A stretch of 22,327 nucleotides of DNA from Phycisphaerae bacterium (GTDB taxonomy: Bacteria; Planctomycetota; Phycisphaerae; SM23-33): NCBI GenBank assembly GCA_022866005.1, contig JALHTV010000247.1, positions 1-22,327 of the forward strand. The letters run 5' to 3'. The translations under genes were made by a program, and so were the position numbers. Under the pieces are notes generated by a model. That model was not told where the DNA came from, did not search any database, and saw only the letters and a list, made by a program, of their open reading frames with translations. This document shows, piece after piece, positions 6,222 through 14,569 of the stretch (positions are counted from its first letter, which is position 1; the number at the start of each line of letters is the position of its first letter).

Positions 6222-9092
6222 GTGGTGTCCGTTCGCCGATCTATCTTGCTGCTGCTGATCGCCCTGGCCGCCTGGCCCGCCGCAGGGCAGGTTCCGGCCG
6301 CGCAAGACCCCTCCGCCTCCGCCGCGACGGTCGATGACCTGCTCCGCTGGGCGGCCGATCCGCGCACCGACGCGATCCGCCGCGACGCCTTCGCCGCCCA
6401 GGCCGCCGAGCGCCTGCACGGGCAATTACAGGAGGCGCTGACGAAGGCGTCCACCCAGCCGGCCGACGTGCTGGAAAGGCTGAAGCTGGAGCTGAAGCTG
6501 GCGGAGACCGAAGGCCTGCTGCGCGGCGGGCCCCACGCCAGGCGGGTGCTGGACCTCCAGGGTCTCCCGCGCGACCGCCAGCGCCTGGCTGAGTACACCG
6601 ACAGCGCGCTGAAGCGCCTGCGGAACCTGTCGCGGGAGATCGACGGGAAGCTGGTCGTCTGGCGCGGTGAGTACAAGTTGCTGGTCACTGCCGTGCCGGC
6701 GCTGGAGGACCTCCAGGCCGCCGTCGCCTACAAGACCGCCTGGGTCGCCCTGTACCGGGCTCTGGCGGCCGAGGGCGGCAGCGAGCGCGACGCGTTGCTG
6801 GCAGAGGCCGAGACGCTGGCCCAGCCCTTCACCGGGGCCGATCCGAGCGCCCCGGGCAGCGGCGTCAGGCCGGCGGCGCTGCTGCTGGTGGGCATCGCCC
6901 GTCGCGAGCGCGCTGGGCACGACGAGGCGGCGGAGGCGCTCCAGGCCGCCGCCAGCGGCGGTGACGGTCAGCTCGCCGCCGAGGCCCGCTTCCAGACCGC
7001 GCGCAACCTCATCGAGCACGGTGTGCACCTGGTCCAGGCCGGTGAAGGCCAGGCCGCCCAACGCCAATGGGAGGCAGCCGGCCAGGCCATCGCCGTCTAT
7101 GTCACTGCTGCGGCCCGCGATGAGGGCGACCGCACCGGCGTGGACTTGAGAGCCGCCTTGCTGAAGCACGCCTTGCATCAGGCCCAGGCAGCAGCGGCGG
7201 CGTCGGCGGAGGCGCGGCGGGACCAGGAGCATCAGGCTCAGGGAGCCCTGGCGGAGTTCGCGATGACCCACCCGCAGGCCGTTGCGGATGGTCACTTCCT
7301 CGCCGCCGTGGCCGAGAAGTACCGCTGCGCCCAGGATCGCGGCGCGCTGAATGCGGTGGTCCTGCTGGCGTTGGCGGTGGGGCGTCGCGGGGAGGCGGCC
7401 TCGGCGCCGGAGGCCGACGAGTCGGCCGCCATGCTCACCCGAATACTCGGCGGAGGCGATGAGGTGTCCAAGGCCCTTCGCCCGGCGGCCCTGTGGTACC
7501 TGGCCACGCTGGAGGCGTCGCGCCAGAACCACCGCCGCTCGGCCGAGCTGTTTGCGGAACTCGCCGGCGAGTATGGCGACTCGGCCTTCGCCCGCCCGGC
7601 GGCCGTGAACGCGGTGGTCTGCTACAACAATCTTCTGAACGCACCGGGCCAGCCCGTCGACCAGGACGTCCGCAACGACTTCATCGCGGCCTTGGAGGCG
7701 CTGCTGGCCTGCTGGGGCCGCGAGGGCGACGTGGCCGGGTGGTACTTCGACCTGGGCTGGCAGTATGAGAAGCTCGCCGAAACCGCCTCCGACCCGACCC
7801 GAGCGGCGCTCCTCGACAAGGCTGTGGAAGCCTACCAGGCCCTGCCGAACGCCGATCCGCGGCACCCGCAGGCCGCGCGTCGCGCCCTGGACGTCCAGGC
7901 CCGCCGCGTCCTGGAAGGTCCGCCCGACGCCCCCTCGCGCGCGTACGAGGCCCAGCGACTCGTCCAGGCGTTGCTCGCCTGCGCCGCCCAGGCCCAATCC
8001 GCCAGCACCGCCGACGCCGTCCAGACCGGCGCCTGGGCTGAACTGACCGCCGCTCGGCTGCTGGTCGACGTGCTGGGCCGCCGCGACGAGGGCCTGGCCT
8101 TGCTGGCCGAGCTTCCCTCGCGCTGGGCTGGGGCGAGTGTGCTGGGCGAGGCCCTGGAGTTCCACGCGGCCAAGCTGCTGGAGGGCGGACGGGTCGAGGA
8201 AGCCATTGATGCGGTGGAGCGGCTGGGCCAGGACCGTCCCGCCCAGGCCCTGGACCTGGGGTGGCGGTTGCTGGCGGACATGAGCGAGCACCGCACGACG
8301 GCCGATCCCTCCACCGCCTGGGTGCAGGGGCGCGTGCGCCTGGCGGAGTACTGCTATCGTCGCTGCGACCCCTCCGCCCAGGCGGAGCGGGCCGCCTTCG
8401 GCCAGGCGTACGGTGAGGCCCTGCTGGACGCCGGGCGCCCGGGTGAGGCGCTGGAGCTGCTGCTCGCCTCCAGCGCCGCCGCCGAGGCCCAGGCCGCCCG
8501 GCAGCGCGAGCAGATCGACGCCGAACTGGCCGAGCGCCTGGCCGCCGTGGAGGCTGCCCGCACCGACGGCGGTGCGCTGCGGGCGCTGGTAGGTGAGCTG
8601 ATGTGCGAACTGGCCGCCGCGGGGGTAAGGCCCCAGGACAGTCGCGACGGCCAAGCCGTGCGAGATGTGCTGGTGGAGCTGGATGGATCGCTCTCTCCTG
8701 GGCGTCAGCGGGGACTGGTGGAGCAGTTGGTCTCGGCCTTGCGGGACGGGTACCGCCACGTCGCCCAGGCCAAGAAGGAGGCCCTGGCCGCGCGGGGTGA
8801 CATTCTGCTCGCCTTGGCGAGGGCCTACGCCGACCTGGGCCGCAACGACGAGGCGGCCGAGCTCTACGGCCGTCTGGCCGAGGGTCTGGACCCGGTCAAC
8901 GACCCGGCCGCCTACTGGCAGGCGGAGCTGGGCTATTGCCGCTGCATCCTGGCCTCCCGCCGCGAGGACGAGCGCGCCATGAAGAGCCTGGCGGTCCGAA
9001 TCGCCCAGTTGAGGGTGCGCGATCCGCAGCTTGGGGGCCTGGGTGAGCAGTTCGCGGCCGTCCAGTTGCAGGCGGGGCCCGCGGACCGCTGA
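6222..9092 (+). CDS. Large exported TPR-like helical-repeat protein
   Basis: A 956-residue protein starting at GTG 6222, with a GGGGGGAGGG purine tract about 8 bp upstream; a second GTG follows directly. A signal peptide (about 1-24, RRSILLLLIALAAWPAAG) precedes a long Ala-, Glu- and Gln-rich alpha-helical body. Several segments read as tetratricopeptide-like helix pairs, for example AAVNAVVCYNNLL, DLGWQYEKLAE and ARAYADLGRNDEAAELYGRL near the C-terminus. No catalytic motif was seen. It is last in the VWA/ExbB/ExbD/ExbD operon, 21 bp after the second ExbD-like gene, so it is a candidate periplasmic scaffold or effector of that complex (inference). The equally long minus-strand open frame here is a high-GC shadow. 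Confidence 0.85.
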   Translation: MVSVRRSILLLLIALAAWPAAGQVPAAQDPSASAATVDDLLRWAADPRTDAIRRDAFAAQAAERLHGQLQEALTKASTQPADVLERLKLELKLAETEGLLRGGPHARRVLDLQGLPRDRQRLAEYTDSALKRLRNLSREIDGKLVVWRGEYKLLVTAVPALEDLQAAVAYKTAWVALYRALAAEGGSERDALLAEAETLAQPFTGADPSAPGSGVRPAALLLVGIARRERAGHDEAAEALQAAASGGDGQLAAEARFQTARNLIEHGVHLVQAGEGQAAQRQWEAAGQAIAVYVTAAARDEGDRTGVDLRAALLKHALHQAQAAAAASAEARRDQEHQAQGALAEFAMTHPQAVADGHFLAAVAEKYRCAQDRGALNAVVLLALAVGRRGEAASAPEADESAAMLTRILGGGDEVSKALRPAALWYLATLEASRQNHRRSAELFAELAGEYGDSAFARPAAVNAVVCYNNLLNAPGQPVDQDVRNDFIAALEALLACWGREGDVAGWYFDLGWQYEKLAETASDPTRAALLDKAVEAYQALPNADPRHPQAARRALDVQARRVLEGPPDAPSRAYEAQRLVQALLACAAQAQSASTADAVQTGAWAELTAARLLVDVLGRRDEGLALLAELPSRWAGASVLGEALEFHAAKLLEGGRVEEAIDAVERLGQDRPAQALDLGWRLLADMSEHRTTADPSTAWVQGRVRLAEYCYRRCDPSAQAERAAFGQAYGEALLDAGRPGEALELLLASSAAAEAQAARQREQIDAELAERLAAVEAARTDGGALRALVGELMCELAAAGVRPQDSRDGQAVRDVLVELDGSLSPGRQRGLVEQLVSALRDGYRHVAQAKKEALAARGDILLALARAYADLGRNDEAAELYGRLAEGLDPVNDPAAYWQAELGYCRCILASRREDERAMKSLAVRIAQLRVRDPQLGGLGEQFAAVQLQAGPADR

Positions 9093-9126
9093 GGGCCGGA
9101 GCGGCCGCGCGCCGGGGATGCGCACG

Positions 9127-9156
9127 TTGACCCGCTGCGCGGCGATGCCCTATACT
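9127..9156 (+). promoter_or_regulatory. Sigma-70-type promoter of tRNA-Cys
   Basis: TTGACC (9127-9132), an 18-bp spacer and TATACT (9151-9156) lie 16 bp before the tRNA. This is the best consensus match seen in the window. Confidence 0.8.
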
Positions 9157-9172
9157 CACCAGCTCCTCTGTC

Positions 9173-9246
9173 GGCGGCATAGCCAAGCGGACTAAGGCGA
9201 CGGATTGCAAATCCGTTATTCCTGGGTTCGAATCCCAGTGCCGCCT
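9173..9246 (+). tRNA. tRNA-Cys (anticodon GCA)
   Basis: The acceptor GGCGGCA pairs with TGCCGCC (9239-9245), followed by discriminator T and no encoded CCA. The anticodon arm is ACGGA-TTGCAAA-TCCGT, giving GCA. The T arm is CTGGG-TTCGAAT-CCCAG. Length is 74 nt. Confidence 0.97.
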
Positions 9247-9261
9247 TCCGGGCCGTAAGCG

Positions 9262-9289
9262 CCCCTGCGGCGCCCGAGGCGCCGCGGGG
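9262..9289 (+). terminator. Terminator-like hairpin after tRNA-Cys
   Basis: CCCC-T-GCGGCGCC (9262-9274) pairs with GGCGCCGCGGGG (9278-9289) around a 3-nt loop, with one bulged T. Only a short CCCTTT follows, so the U-tract is weak. Confidence 0.55.
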
Positions 9290-9354
9290 GGAGACCCTTT
9301 GAGGAAGTACGCCCGCGCCGGCCAGGCGAGTGGTCGGCGCCCAGGACGCTATCC

Positions 9355-10080
9355 TTGGCTGCTCAGACCGTCCTCATCGTGCTCCTGCTGGCCGCACCGG
9401 TCGCAACGGCCGTGGGTTTTGCCATCGGGGGGTTGCTCCAGGTCCGCCGTCGCGACCGCCTCGCGCGGGCCGCGCACGAGGCGGGGCTGCTGTTCTCGGC
9501 GGAAGATCTTTTCGACGTGTCGCGGCGGTATGCCCGCTTTGCGGTGATCGGCGGGGGGCACGGTGGCCGGGCCACCAACGTGACCTATGGCCGGCTGGGC
9601 GGGCTGCCGGTCCGGGCGTTTGACTTCCGCTACGAGATCGGCCACGGGACGCGGCGGCAGGGGAGGCACTACGCGGTGGTGGCTGTGGAAGCGATGGAGC
9701 CGGCGACGCCGCTGCTGCTGTGGCGCTGGGGGGACCTAGACCTGGCCCCGTTGGCCGCGCGGCAAGCGACGGAGCGCCTGGGGGACTGGGATTGCCGCGG
9801 CCAAGGAGCCGCCCAGGCCGTCGCGAAGCTGCCCGAGGCCCTGGCGGGGGCTGCGACGGGTGTCGAGGTGCTCGGGCCGGCGGAGCTAGCCGGCGTCCGT
9901 CCGGCGGGGTCGGTCGAAGGTGACGCCGCGGGGACGCTGCTGGTCTGGGCGCCGGTGCGGAGGGAGCGGCTGTACGCCGTCCCTCTGGCCGATGCGCTGG
10001 CCCTGGCGGGGGCCTTGGCCGGCTGCCAGACGGACCCCGCGCCGCCGGCCCAGGACGATCGAACCAGCCCGGAGTGTTGA
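9355..10080 (+). CDS. Hypothetical single-span membrane protein
   Basis: A 241-residue protein starting at TTG 9355, with AGGA at 9343-9346 eight bases upstream. One N-terminal membrane helix (about 3-28) is followed by a basic RRRDRLARAAHEAG segment and a soluble domain of about 210 residues. That domain begins with FDVSRRYARFAVIGGGHGG and contains several short beta-like stretches (AFDFRYEIG, YAVVAVEAM). No catalytic motif or family was recognised. It follows the tRNA-Cys terminator and precedes the lipoprotein gene by 76 bp, but that gene has its own promoter-like sequence. Confidence 0.7.
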   Translation: MAAQTVLIVLLLAAPVATAVGFAIGGLLQVRRRDRLARAAHEAGLLFSAEDLFDVSRRYARFAVIGGGHGGRATNVTYGRLGGLPVRAFDFRYEIGHGTRRQGRHYAVVAVEAMEPATPLLLWRWGDLDLAPLAARQATERLGDWDCRGQGAAQAVAKLPEALAGAATGVEVLGPAELAGVRPAGSVEGDAAGTLLVWAPVRRERLYAVPLADALALAGALAGCQTDPAPPAQDDRTSPEC

Positions 10081-10105
10081 AACGTTCCCCTCCGCATGAT
10101 ACAAG
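10077..10105 (+). promoter_or_regulatory. Candidate sigma-70 promoter of the lipoprotein gene
   Basis: TTGAAA (10077-10082), a 17-bp spacer and TACAAG (10100-10105) overlap the stop codon of the previous gene and end 51 bp before the GTG start. GATACA two bases upstream is an alternative -10. Confidence 0.5.
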
Positions 10106-10156
10106 ACTCACCGAAGCGCCCGCGCGTCGACGCGAAGGCGTCCTTGGAGACCGATC

Positions 10157-11821
10157 GTGAGAGACGGAAAAGTGAGAGGGTCGCTCCCGACGCTGCTACG
10201 GGGCGCGATGGTGGCTGTTCTGCTGGTCGCGGGCTGCTCTGATTCCAAGCGCCACGGGGCCAACAAGAAGCTCTTGGAGGAAACCGAGATCGCCTCCCGC
10301 CGGTACGCCAAGGCCGTCTCGCTGATGGATCTGCCCCCGGCCAAGGTGAACGACGAGTACGTCCCGCTGGGGCACGTCGGCCGCATCACCGGCGCGAGCA
10401 ACGTCAAGCTGGCCGACCCCTTGGCGGTGCATCCGGAGGCCTGGGCTGCCCTGGTCGCAGCCGAAACCGGCCTGACCCGCGCCCTGGGCCAGTACGGCCG
10501 CGACGCCGGCAACGAGGACCAGGCGCTGGCCCAGGCGATGCTGGGGAACATCCTGATGCTCAAGGCGGAGTACCAGCGGGCTGCCGCAGCGGCCGAAAGG
10601 CAGCAGGCCCGCGCGGCCTCGGCGATGGCGAACCGGTCGGTCTCGATGGTCCAGCTCTACACCGCCCTGGAGCGGTACTACGACCAGTTGGCCTCCCTGC
10701 GCGACCAGGACCTTTCGGCGGTGCTGTCGGCCGCTCGGGAGGAGGCCGCCAAGGCCCGGGTGGACGCCGAGGCGGTCCAGAAGGAGATTGCCAGCCTCCG
10801 CGCCCGCGCGGAGCAACTGCGCCAGGCCGACGAAGCGCTGATCCCCCAGGCCCGGCGCCTGCGGGGCGACAGCGAGCAGGCGAGCGGTCAGGAGGCGATG
10901 GAACTGCTGGACCAGGCGCTGAAGCTGGAGACGCAGATCAACGAGAACGTCTCGGCGCTGGCGGCGCTGGAGAATGCCTTGGAGCGTCGCGAGGCCGACC
11001 TGAGCGACGTTAAGGCCGCGCTGGAATCGGCCGAGGCCCGGCAGAAGGTCGCCGAGACGATCGTCGCAGCCCGCAGGGGCCACGCCGACGCCAGTCGCAC
11101 CGAGTTGGGGAGCATTCAAGCCGCCCTGAGCAAGGCCAGGTCCGATGTTCAGGAGCAGACCGCCCTGTTGGCCAGCGTCTGCGAGCGAACCGCCCAGGCC
11201 GAGGACGCGGCCGCGGAGGCCTACACCATAGCCATCGCCAAGCACGAGGCGGCGCGGCGGCTTCGCACGCGCAACCAGAGCACCCAGACGATCGCCCGCC
11301 TGGCCGACGCCCGCTGGGCGCTGGCCGAGCTGAAGGATCAAAGCCTCTACCTGCGGCAGTGCAACATGCAGTTGGCGGAGCGACTGGCCGGCATCGGGTC
11401 CCCCCGGGCCGCCGAGGGCGCCGGGCCGGCCACGACCAGCGCCTCCGCCCCCGCCGACCGGCCCCCCCAGGCCATCCCGGCTTTTGCCAAGGGCCTGTTG
11501 GCCTACGTGCCCAATCCCGAGCAGACGCGCAGCGAGGCCATCGAGAACTACACACAGGCCGGGGAGCTTTATGAGACCGCCTCCAGGGGCGTGCTGCCGC
11601 ATCTGCGATGGGCCTACCAGGGCCAAGCGGCGGCGGCCTACATCGCCTTGTATCGCTTGTCGTACGACGCCGACGCGCTGACCAAGGCCAAGGAAGCCCT
11701 GAACCAGGCCCTGGAGGACAAGCGGGAGTCGCCCTTCCTGGCTTCGGTGGTGGAACTGGAGCGGCTGCTCCAGTTGTCCACCCCTCGGCCGAGGGGCGAA
11801 CCCACCACCACGCCGGAGTAG
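10157..11821 (+). CDS. Coiled-coil lipoprotein with C-terminal helical repeats
   Basis: A 554-residue protein starting at GTG 10157 with GGAG at 10146-10149. A signal sequence ends in a lipobox, LLVAGC (Cys about residue 25), so the protein is probably lipid-anchored on the periplasmic side. Residues from about 185 to 400 are a long Ala/Glu/Arg/Gln-rich coiled coil (REEAAKARVDAEAVQKEIAS and following). A Pro/Ala-rich linker (about 410-430) leads to a TPR-like helical end (about 440-550). No enzymatic motif was seen. A structural or scaffolding role in the envelope is likely; the exact function is unknown. Its composition resembles the TPR protein at 6.2-9.1 kb, but no clear homology is visible by eye. 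Confidence 0.8.
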   Translation: MRDGKVRGSLPTLLRGAMVAVLLVAGCSDSKRHGANKKLLEETEIASRRYAKAVSLMDLPPAKVNDEYVPLGHVGRITGASNVKLADPLAVHPEAWAALVAAETGLTRALGQYGRDAGNEDQALAQAMLGNILMLKAEYQRAAAAAERQQARAASAMANRSVSMVQLYTALERYYDQLASLRDQDLSAVLSAAREEAAKARVDAEAVQKEIASLRARAEQLRQADEALIPQARRLRGDSEQASGQEAMELLDQALKLETQINENVSALAALENALERREADLSDVKAALESAEARQKVAETIVAARRGHADASRTELGSIQAALSKARSDVQEQTALLASVCERTAQAEDAAAEAYTIAIAKHEAARRLRTRNQSTQTIARLADARWALAELKDQSLYLRQCNMQLAERLAGIGSPRAAEGAGPATTSASAPADRPPQAIPAFAKGLLAYVPNPEQTRSEAIENYTQAGELYETASRGVLPHLRWAYQGQAAAAYIALYRLSYDADALTKAKEALNQALEDKRESPFLASVVELERLLQLSTPRPRGEPTTTPE

Positions 11822-11857
11822 TGCCACCCCGCCGCGGGCCATCGGGTCGGTTATGAG

Positions 11858-11880
11858 GCCGCCGCCCGCGTCGTGGCGGC
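11858..11880 (+). terminator. Possible terminator hairpin after the lipoprotein gene
   Basis: GCCGCC (11858-11863) pairs with GGCGGC (11875-11880) around an 11-nt loop. It lies 37 bp after the stop and lacks a U-tract. Confidence 0.3.
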
Positions 11881-11905
11881 GCGACGATGTTCCTGCAAAA
11901 ACCCG

Positions 11906-11934
11906 TTGTGCCTAGCCGGATGCCCGCCTAAGAT
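11906..11934 (+). promoter_or_regulatory. Candidate sigma-70 promoter of the sigma factor gene
   Basis: TTGTGC (11906-11911), a 17-bp spacer and TAAGAT (11929-11934) predict a start near 11941 and a 5' leader of about 69 nt. Confidence 0.6.
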
Positions 11935-11970
11935 GGTGGATACCGGGGATCCCCCACAACACTGGCTGGG

Positions 11971-11988
11971 GCTGACGGGTTTGTCAGC
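11971..11988 (+). promoter_or_regulatory. Leader hairpin upstream of the sigma factor start codon
   Basis: GCTGAC (11971-11976) pairs perfectly with GTCAGC (11983-11988) around a GGGTTT loop. It ends 21 bp before the ATG, close to where a ribosome would bind, and the gene's ribosome binding site is weak (AGGCGG). A translational control role is possible. Confidence 0.4.
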
Positions 11989-12009
11989 GGCTGAAACGGC
12001 AGGCGGCTG

Positions 12010-13695
12010 ATGCGTAAGTACCTGAACAAGCCCATCGGGGAATTGGCGGCGGAACTCGCAGCCGGGCTCGTCCGGTTGCGGAAGGGCTACGTCGACGCAG
12101 CCGAGGCGATGCTGCACCTGCTGGAGCCCGACGAGCTGTACCCCATGGAGTTCGTGGTCTATCGCCTCACGGGCTACCGCGGCGGACCCCAGGCAGTCGC
12201 CCAGGCCATGTCGGGCAAGACCCTCCGGGCCGACCTGCTGACGCTCATGCTGGACCTGTGCGACCGCTTCGAGCTGCACGCGGCCGACTACCTCCAACCG
12301 GTCTACGACATCCCTCACCTGGCGCGCAGGTTTAGCGTGTCCACCAAGACCATCCAGCGGTGGCGCCGCTACGGCCTGCCCACCCGGCGGCTGGTGTTTG
12401 CCGACGGCAAGAGGCGCGTGGCCTTTCTGGAAAGCTCCGTGCAGTGGTTCGTGCAGCACCGGGCGGGCATGATCCCGCGCTCGGTGCGCTTCACGCAGAT
12501 GACCCCCTCCGAGCGCACCGACGTCCTCCGCCGCGCGCGGCGCATGGCCTCCTTCACCCGGTGCACGCTCAGCGAGGTAGCCCATCGCGTCGCCCGCCGC
12601 ACCGGCCGAGCCGTCGAGACCGTGCGCTACACCATCCGCCGGCACGACCTGGAGCACCCCGGCGAGGCGATCTTCCCGCGGATGGCCGGCCCCGTGGACG
12701 AAGAGAACCGGACCGTCATCTATCGCAGCTTCCTGCGCGGCGTGCCGGCGGGGGTCCTGGCCGAGCGCTACCACCGCACCCGCGGCAGCATCTACCGCAT
12801 CGTCAACGCAATGCGGGCCCGGCGACTGCTACGCGAGCCGGTCGAGTACGTCTACAACCCCCAGTTCGACCTGCCCAACGCCGACGAGCTGTTCCTGTTG
12901 GACGCCACCGCCGCCGCCGAGAGGGCCCTCTCCGCCCGGCGCGCGGGCTATCCCGGGCGCCCGCCGGACGACCTGCCGCCGTACCTGCGATCGCTCTACG
13001 AGGTGCCGCTGCTGGACGCCGAGAGCGAAAAGCGCCTGTTCGGCCGCTACAACTACCTCAAGTGCAAGGCCGACCGGCTGCGCCGCCGGATCGACCTCCG
13101 CAAGGTGCGCACCGCCGCCGTCAGGCAGGTCGAGACCCTGCTCATCCAGGCCAACGTCACCAAGAACCAGCTCATCCGCGCCAACCTGCGCCTGGTGGTC
13201 GCCATCGCCAAGAAGCACCTGGGCGGGGCGCAGAGCCTCTTCGAGCTGATCAGCGACGGCAACCTCACGCTGATGCGCGCGGTGGAGAAGTTCGACACGA
13301 GCCGCGGGACGCGCTTCAGCACCTACGCCTCCTGGGCCATCATGCGGAACTTCGCCCGCTCCGTGCCGCGCGAACGCTACCTGCTGGACCGCTTCAGCAC
13401 CGGCCAGGACGAGATGCTGGACATCGCCCTGGGCCTGCGGGCCTATGAGGGCGACGAGCTGCGCCTGCCGGAACTCCGCGAGAGCCTCGACGTGGTGCTG
13501 GCGCAACTGTCCCCGGTGGAGCGATCCATCCTGGTGCAGCACTACGGCCTGGACCGGCCGGGGGACTCCAAAACCCTCGACCAGCTCGGCCGGCGCCTGG
13601 GCGTCAGCAAGGAACGCGTCCGCCAGATCGAACTCGCCGCCCTGCGCAAGCTCCGCAAGATCCTCTACCCCCAACAGGCCGACTTGCTCGGCTAG
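12010..13695 (+). CDS. RpoD-like sigma-70 family factor with N-terminal helix-turn-helix segments and no region 3
   Basis: A 561-residue protein. The C-terminal half is a sigma-70 factor: region 1.2 (about 324-354, PYLRSLYEVPLLDAESEKRL), region 2 (about 385-450, NLRLVVAIAKKHLGG, LISDGNLTLMRAVEKFD and TRFSTYASWAIMRNFAR) and region 4 (about 488-552, LSPVERSILVQHYGL and GVSKERVRQIELAALRKLR). Only about 35 residues separate regions 2 and 4, so region 3 is missing. The N-terminal half holds a likely MerR/excisionase-type helix-turn-helix (about 98-150, LARRFSVSTKTIQRWRRYGL) and two further candidates (about 185-211 and 243-272). It should direct RNA polymerase to a special promoter set; the targets are not shown. 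The last codons are copied at 14442-14492. A short hairpin with no U-tract follows at 13715-13728. Confidence 0.92.
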   Translation: MRKYLNKPIGELAAELAAGLVRLRKGYVDAAEAMLHLLEPDELYPMEFVVYRLTGYRGGPQAVAQAMSGKTLRADLLTLMLDLCDRFELHAADYLQPVYDIPHLARRFSVSTKTIQRWRRYGLPTRRLVFADGKRRVAFLESSVQWFVQHRAGMIPRSVRFTQMTPSERTDVLRRARRMASFTRCTLSEVAHRVARRTGRAVETVRYTIRRHDLEHPGEAIFPRMAGPVDEENRTVIYRSFLRGVPAGVLAERYHRTRGSIYRIVNAMRARRLLREPVEYVYNPQFDLPNADELFLLDATAAAERALSARRAGYPGRPPDDLPPYLRSLYEVPLLDAESEKRLFGRYNYLKCKADRLRRRIDLRKVRTAAVRQVETLLIQANVTKNQLIRANLRLVVAIAKKHLGGAQSLFELISDGNLTLMRAVEKFDTSRGTRFSTYASWAIMRNFARSVPRERYLLDRFSTGQDEMLDIALGLRAYEGDELRLPELRESLDVVLAQLSPVERSILVQHYGLDRPGDSKTLDQLGRRLGVSKERVRQIELAALRKLRKILYPQQADLLG

Positions 13696-13714
13696 CGCCC
13701 CCGCACCCTCCACC

Positions 13715-13728
13715 GCGCCGCCTGGCGC
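13715..13728 (+). terminator. Possible weak terminator hairpin after the sigma gene
   Basis: GCGCC (13715-13719), a GCCT loop and GGCGC (13724-13728). A second small hairpin, CCCCT/AGGGG, lies at 13770-13789 just before the next start codon. Neither has a U-tract. Confidence 0.3.
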
Positions 13729-13802
13729 CGGGCAATCCCGCCGGCATCGAGGAGCACACCCTGCGAATTCCCCTCGCCGCGCGCAGGGGGTAGAATCGGA
13801 CC

Positions 13803-14414
13803 ATGTTCTGCGCCGGGCATGTCCTGTCGTCTCTGGGTCTGGCGGTGGCGATTGCCCGCCGCCGGCCGGTGAGCTTCGTCGCCATGGCGGCCCTGGCCAT
13901 GTCGGCCAACGTCTTCGACCTGGACCACGTCATCTACCACCGCCTGGACGACGGGACGGGCAACTCGCTGCGCCTGCATCCGGCCCACGTTTACTTCGGC
14001 CTGATCGGCCTGGCCTTGTTCCTCGGCGCCCTGGTGGACCGGCGGCGGTTCGACTATTGGGCAGGGGTGCTGGGGGCGCTGCTCCTGCACCTGTCGCTGG
14101 ATGCCGCGGCCATGTGGGTGCGGTATGACATGGCCGTCCTGGCGGCGGTGGATGCGGGGATGGTGGTGCTGATTGCGCTGGCGGTGTGGCGCTGGCCGGT
14201 GGGGGTTGGGCCGCTTCGACTGGGCCTGTTCGCCCTGGGGGCCGCCATCGTGTGCGACGGGGCTCAGGGGTTCCTGCACTTTGGATTGGGTCTGCGCCTC
14301 GACCGTGACGTGGCCGTGGTCCTTGTCCCGGCCGCCCTGTCGGCCCTGGCGGGTCCTGTGTTCTGGCTGCTGTTCCGCGGCAAGAGCCTTCCCGCGGCCC
14401 CGCGGCCCCAATAA
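13803..14414 (+). CDS. Polytopic membrane protein, possibly YdjM/DUF457-like metal-dependent hydrolase
   Basis: A 203-residue, strongly hydrophobic protein with about five or six membrane spans. Conserved-looking polar residues are His6, the cluster DLDH at 39-42, His46, His59 and His62 (HPAH), and His96 with Asp100 (HLSLD). This His/Asp pattern inside a membrane protein resembles the YdjM/DUF457 family of predicted membrane-bound metal hydrolases; that assignment is tentative. The ATG at 13803 follows a GGGGG tract and lies just after a TAGAAT that could be a -10 box, which would give a nearly leaderless message. It is flanked by the sigma gene and a copy of that gene's 3' end. Confidence 0.7.
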   Translation: MFCAGHVLSSLGLAVAIARRRPVSFVAMAALAMSANVFDLDHVIYHRLDDGTGNSLRLHPAHVYFGLIGLALFLGALVDRRRFDYWAGVLGALLLHLSLDAAAMWVRYDMAVLAAVDAGMVVLIALAVWRWPVGVGPLRLGLFALGAAIVCDGAQGFLHFGLGLRLDRDVAVVLVPAALSALAGPVFWLLFRGKSLPAAPRPQ

Positions 14415-14441
14415 CCCGCTGCCTCCCCGGCCCGGCTCCTC

Positions 14442-14492
14442 CGCAAGCTCCGCAAGATCCTCTACCCCCAACAGGCCGACTTGCTGGGATAG
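14442..14492 (+). pseudogene. Duplicated 3' end of the sigma factor gene (remnant)
   Basis: Bases 14442-14485 match 13645-13688 perfectly (44 bp). The following 7 bases, including the TAG stop, differ at two positions. In frame it encodes the last 15 or so residues of the sigma factor and its stop, with nothing recognisable of the gene upstream. It is most simply a scar of a tandem duplication followed by deletion. Confidence 0.8.
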
Positions 14493-14569
14493 GTTCGGGT
14501 CGCTCCCCAGTCCCACCCACCTATCAGCGGTGGGCTCCCGCAGCGCAAGCCCCCTCCACCATGCGTAGG

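Noticed and set aside
6426..9125. 899-codon open frame on the minus strand opposite the TPR-like protein gene
   Set aside because: The plus-strand gene has a ribosome binding site, signal peptide and operon position. The minus frame has low-complexity Gly/Arg/Gln sequence with no motif; it is a high-GC shadow.
10196..11842. 548-codon minus-strand frame opposite the lipoprotein gene
   Set aside because: The plus strand has a lipobox, coiled coil and promoter. The minus frame is repetitive Gly/Leu/Arg/Gln sequence typical of antisense to Ala/Glu/Gln-rich coding DNA.
11899..11982. Pairing AAACCCGT (11899-11906) with ACGGGTTT (11975-11982) as an attenuator before the sigma gene
   Set aside because: The left arm lies upstream of, and touches, the predicted -35 box, so it would not be in the transcript.
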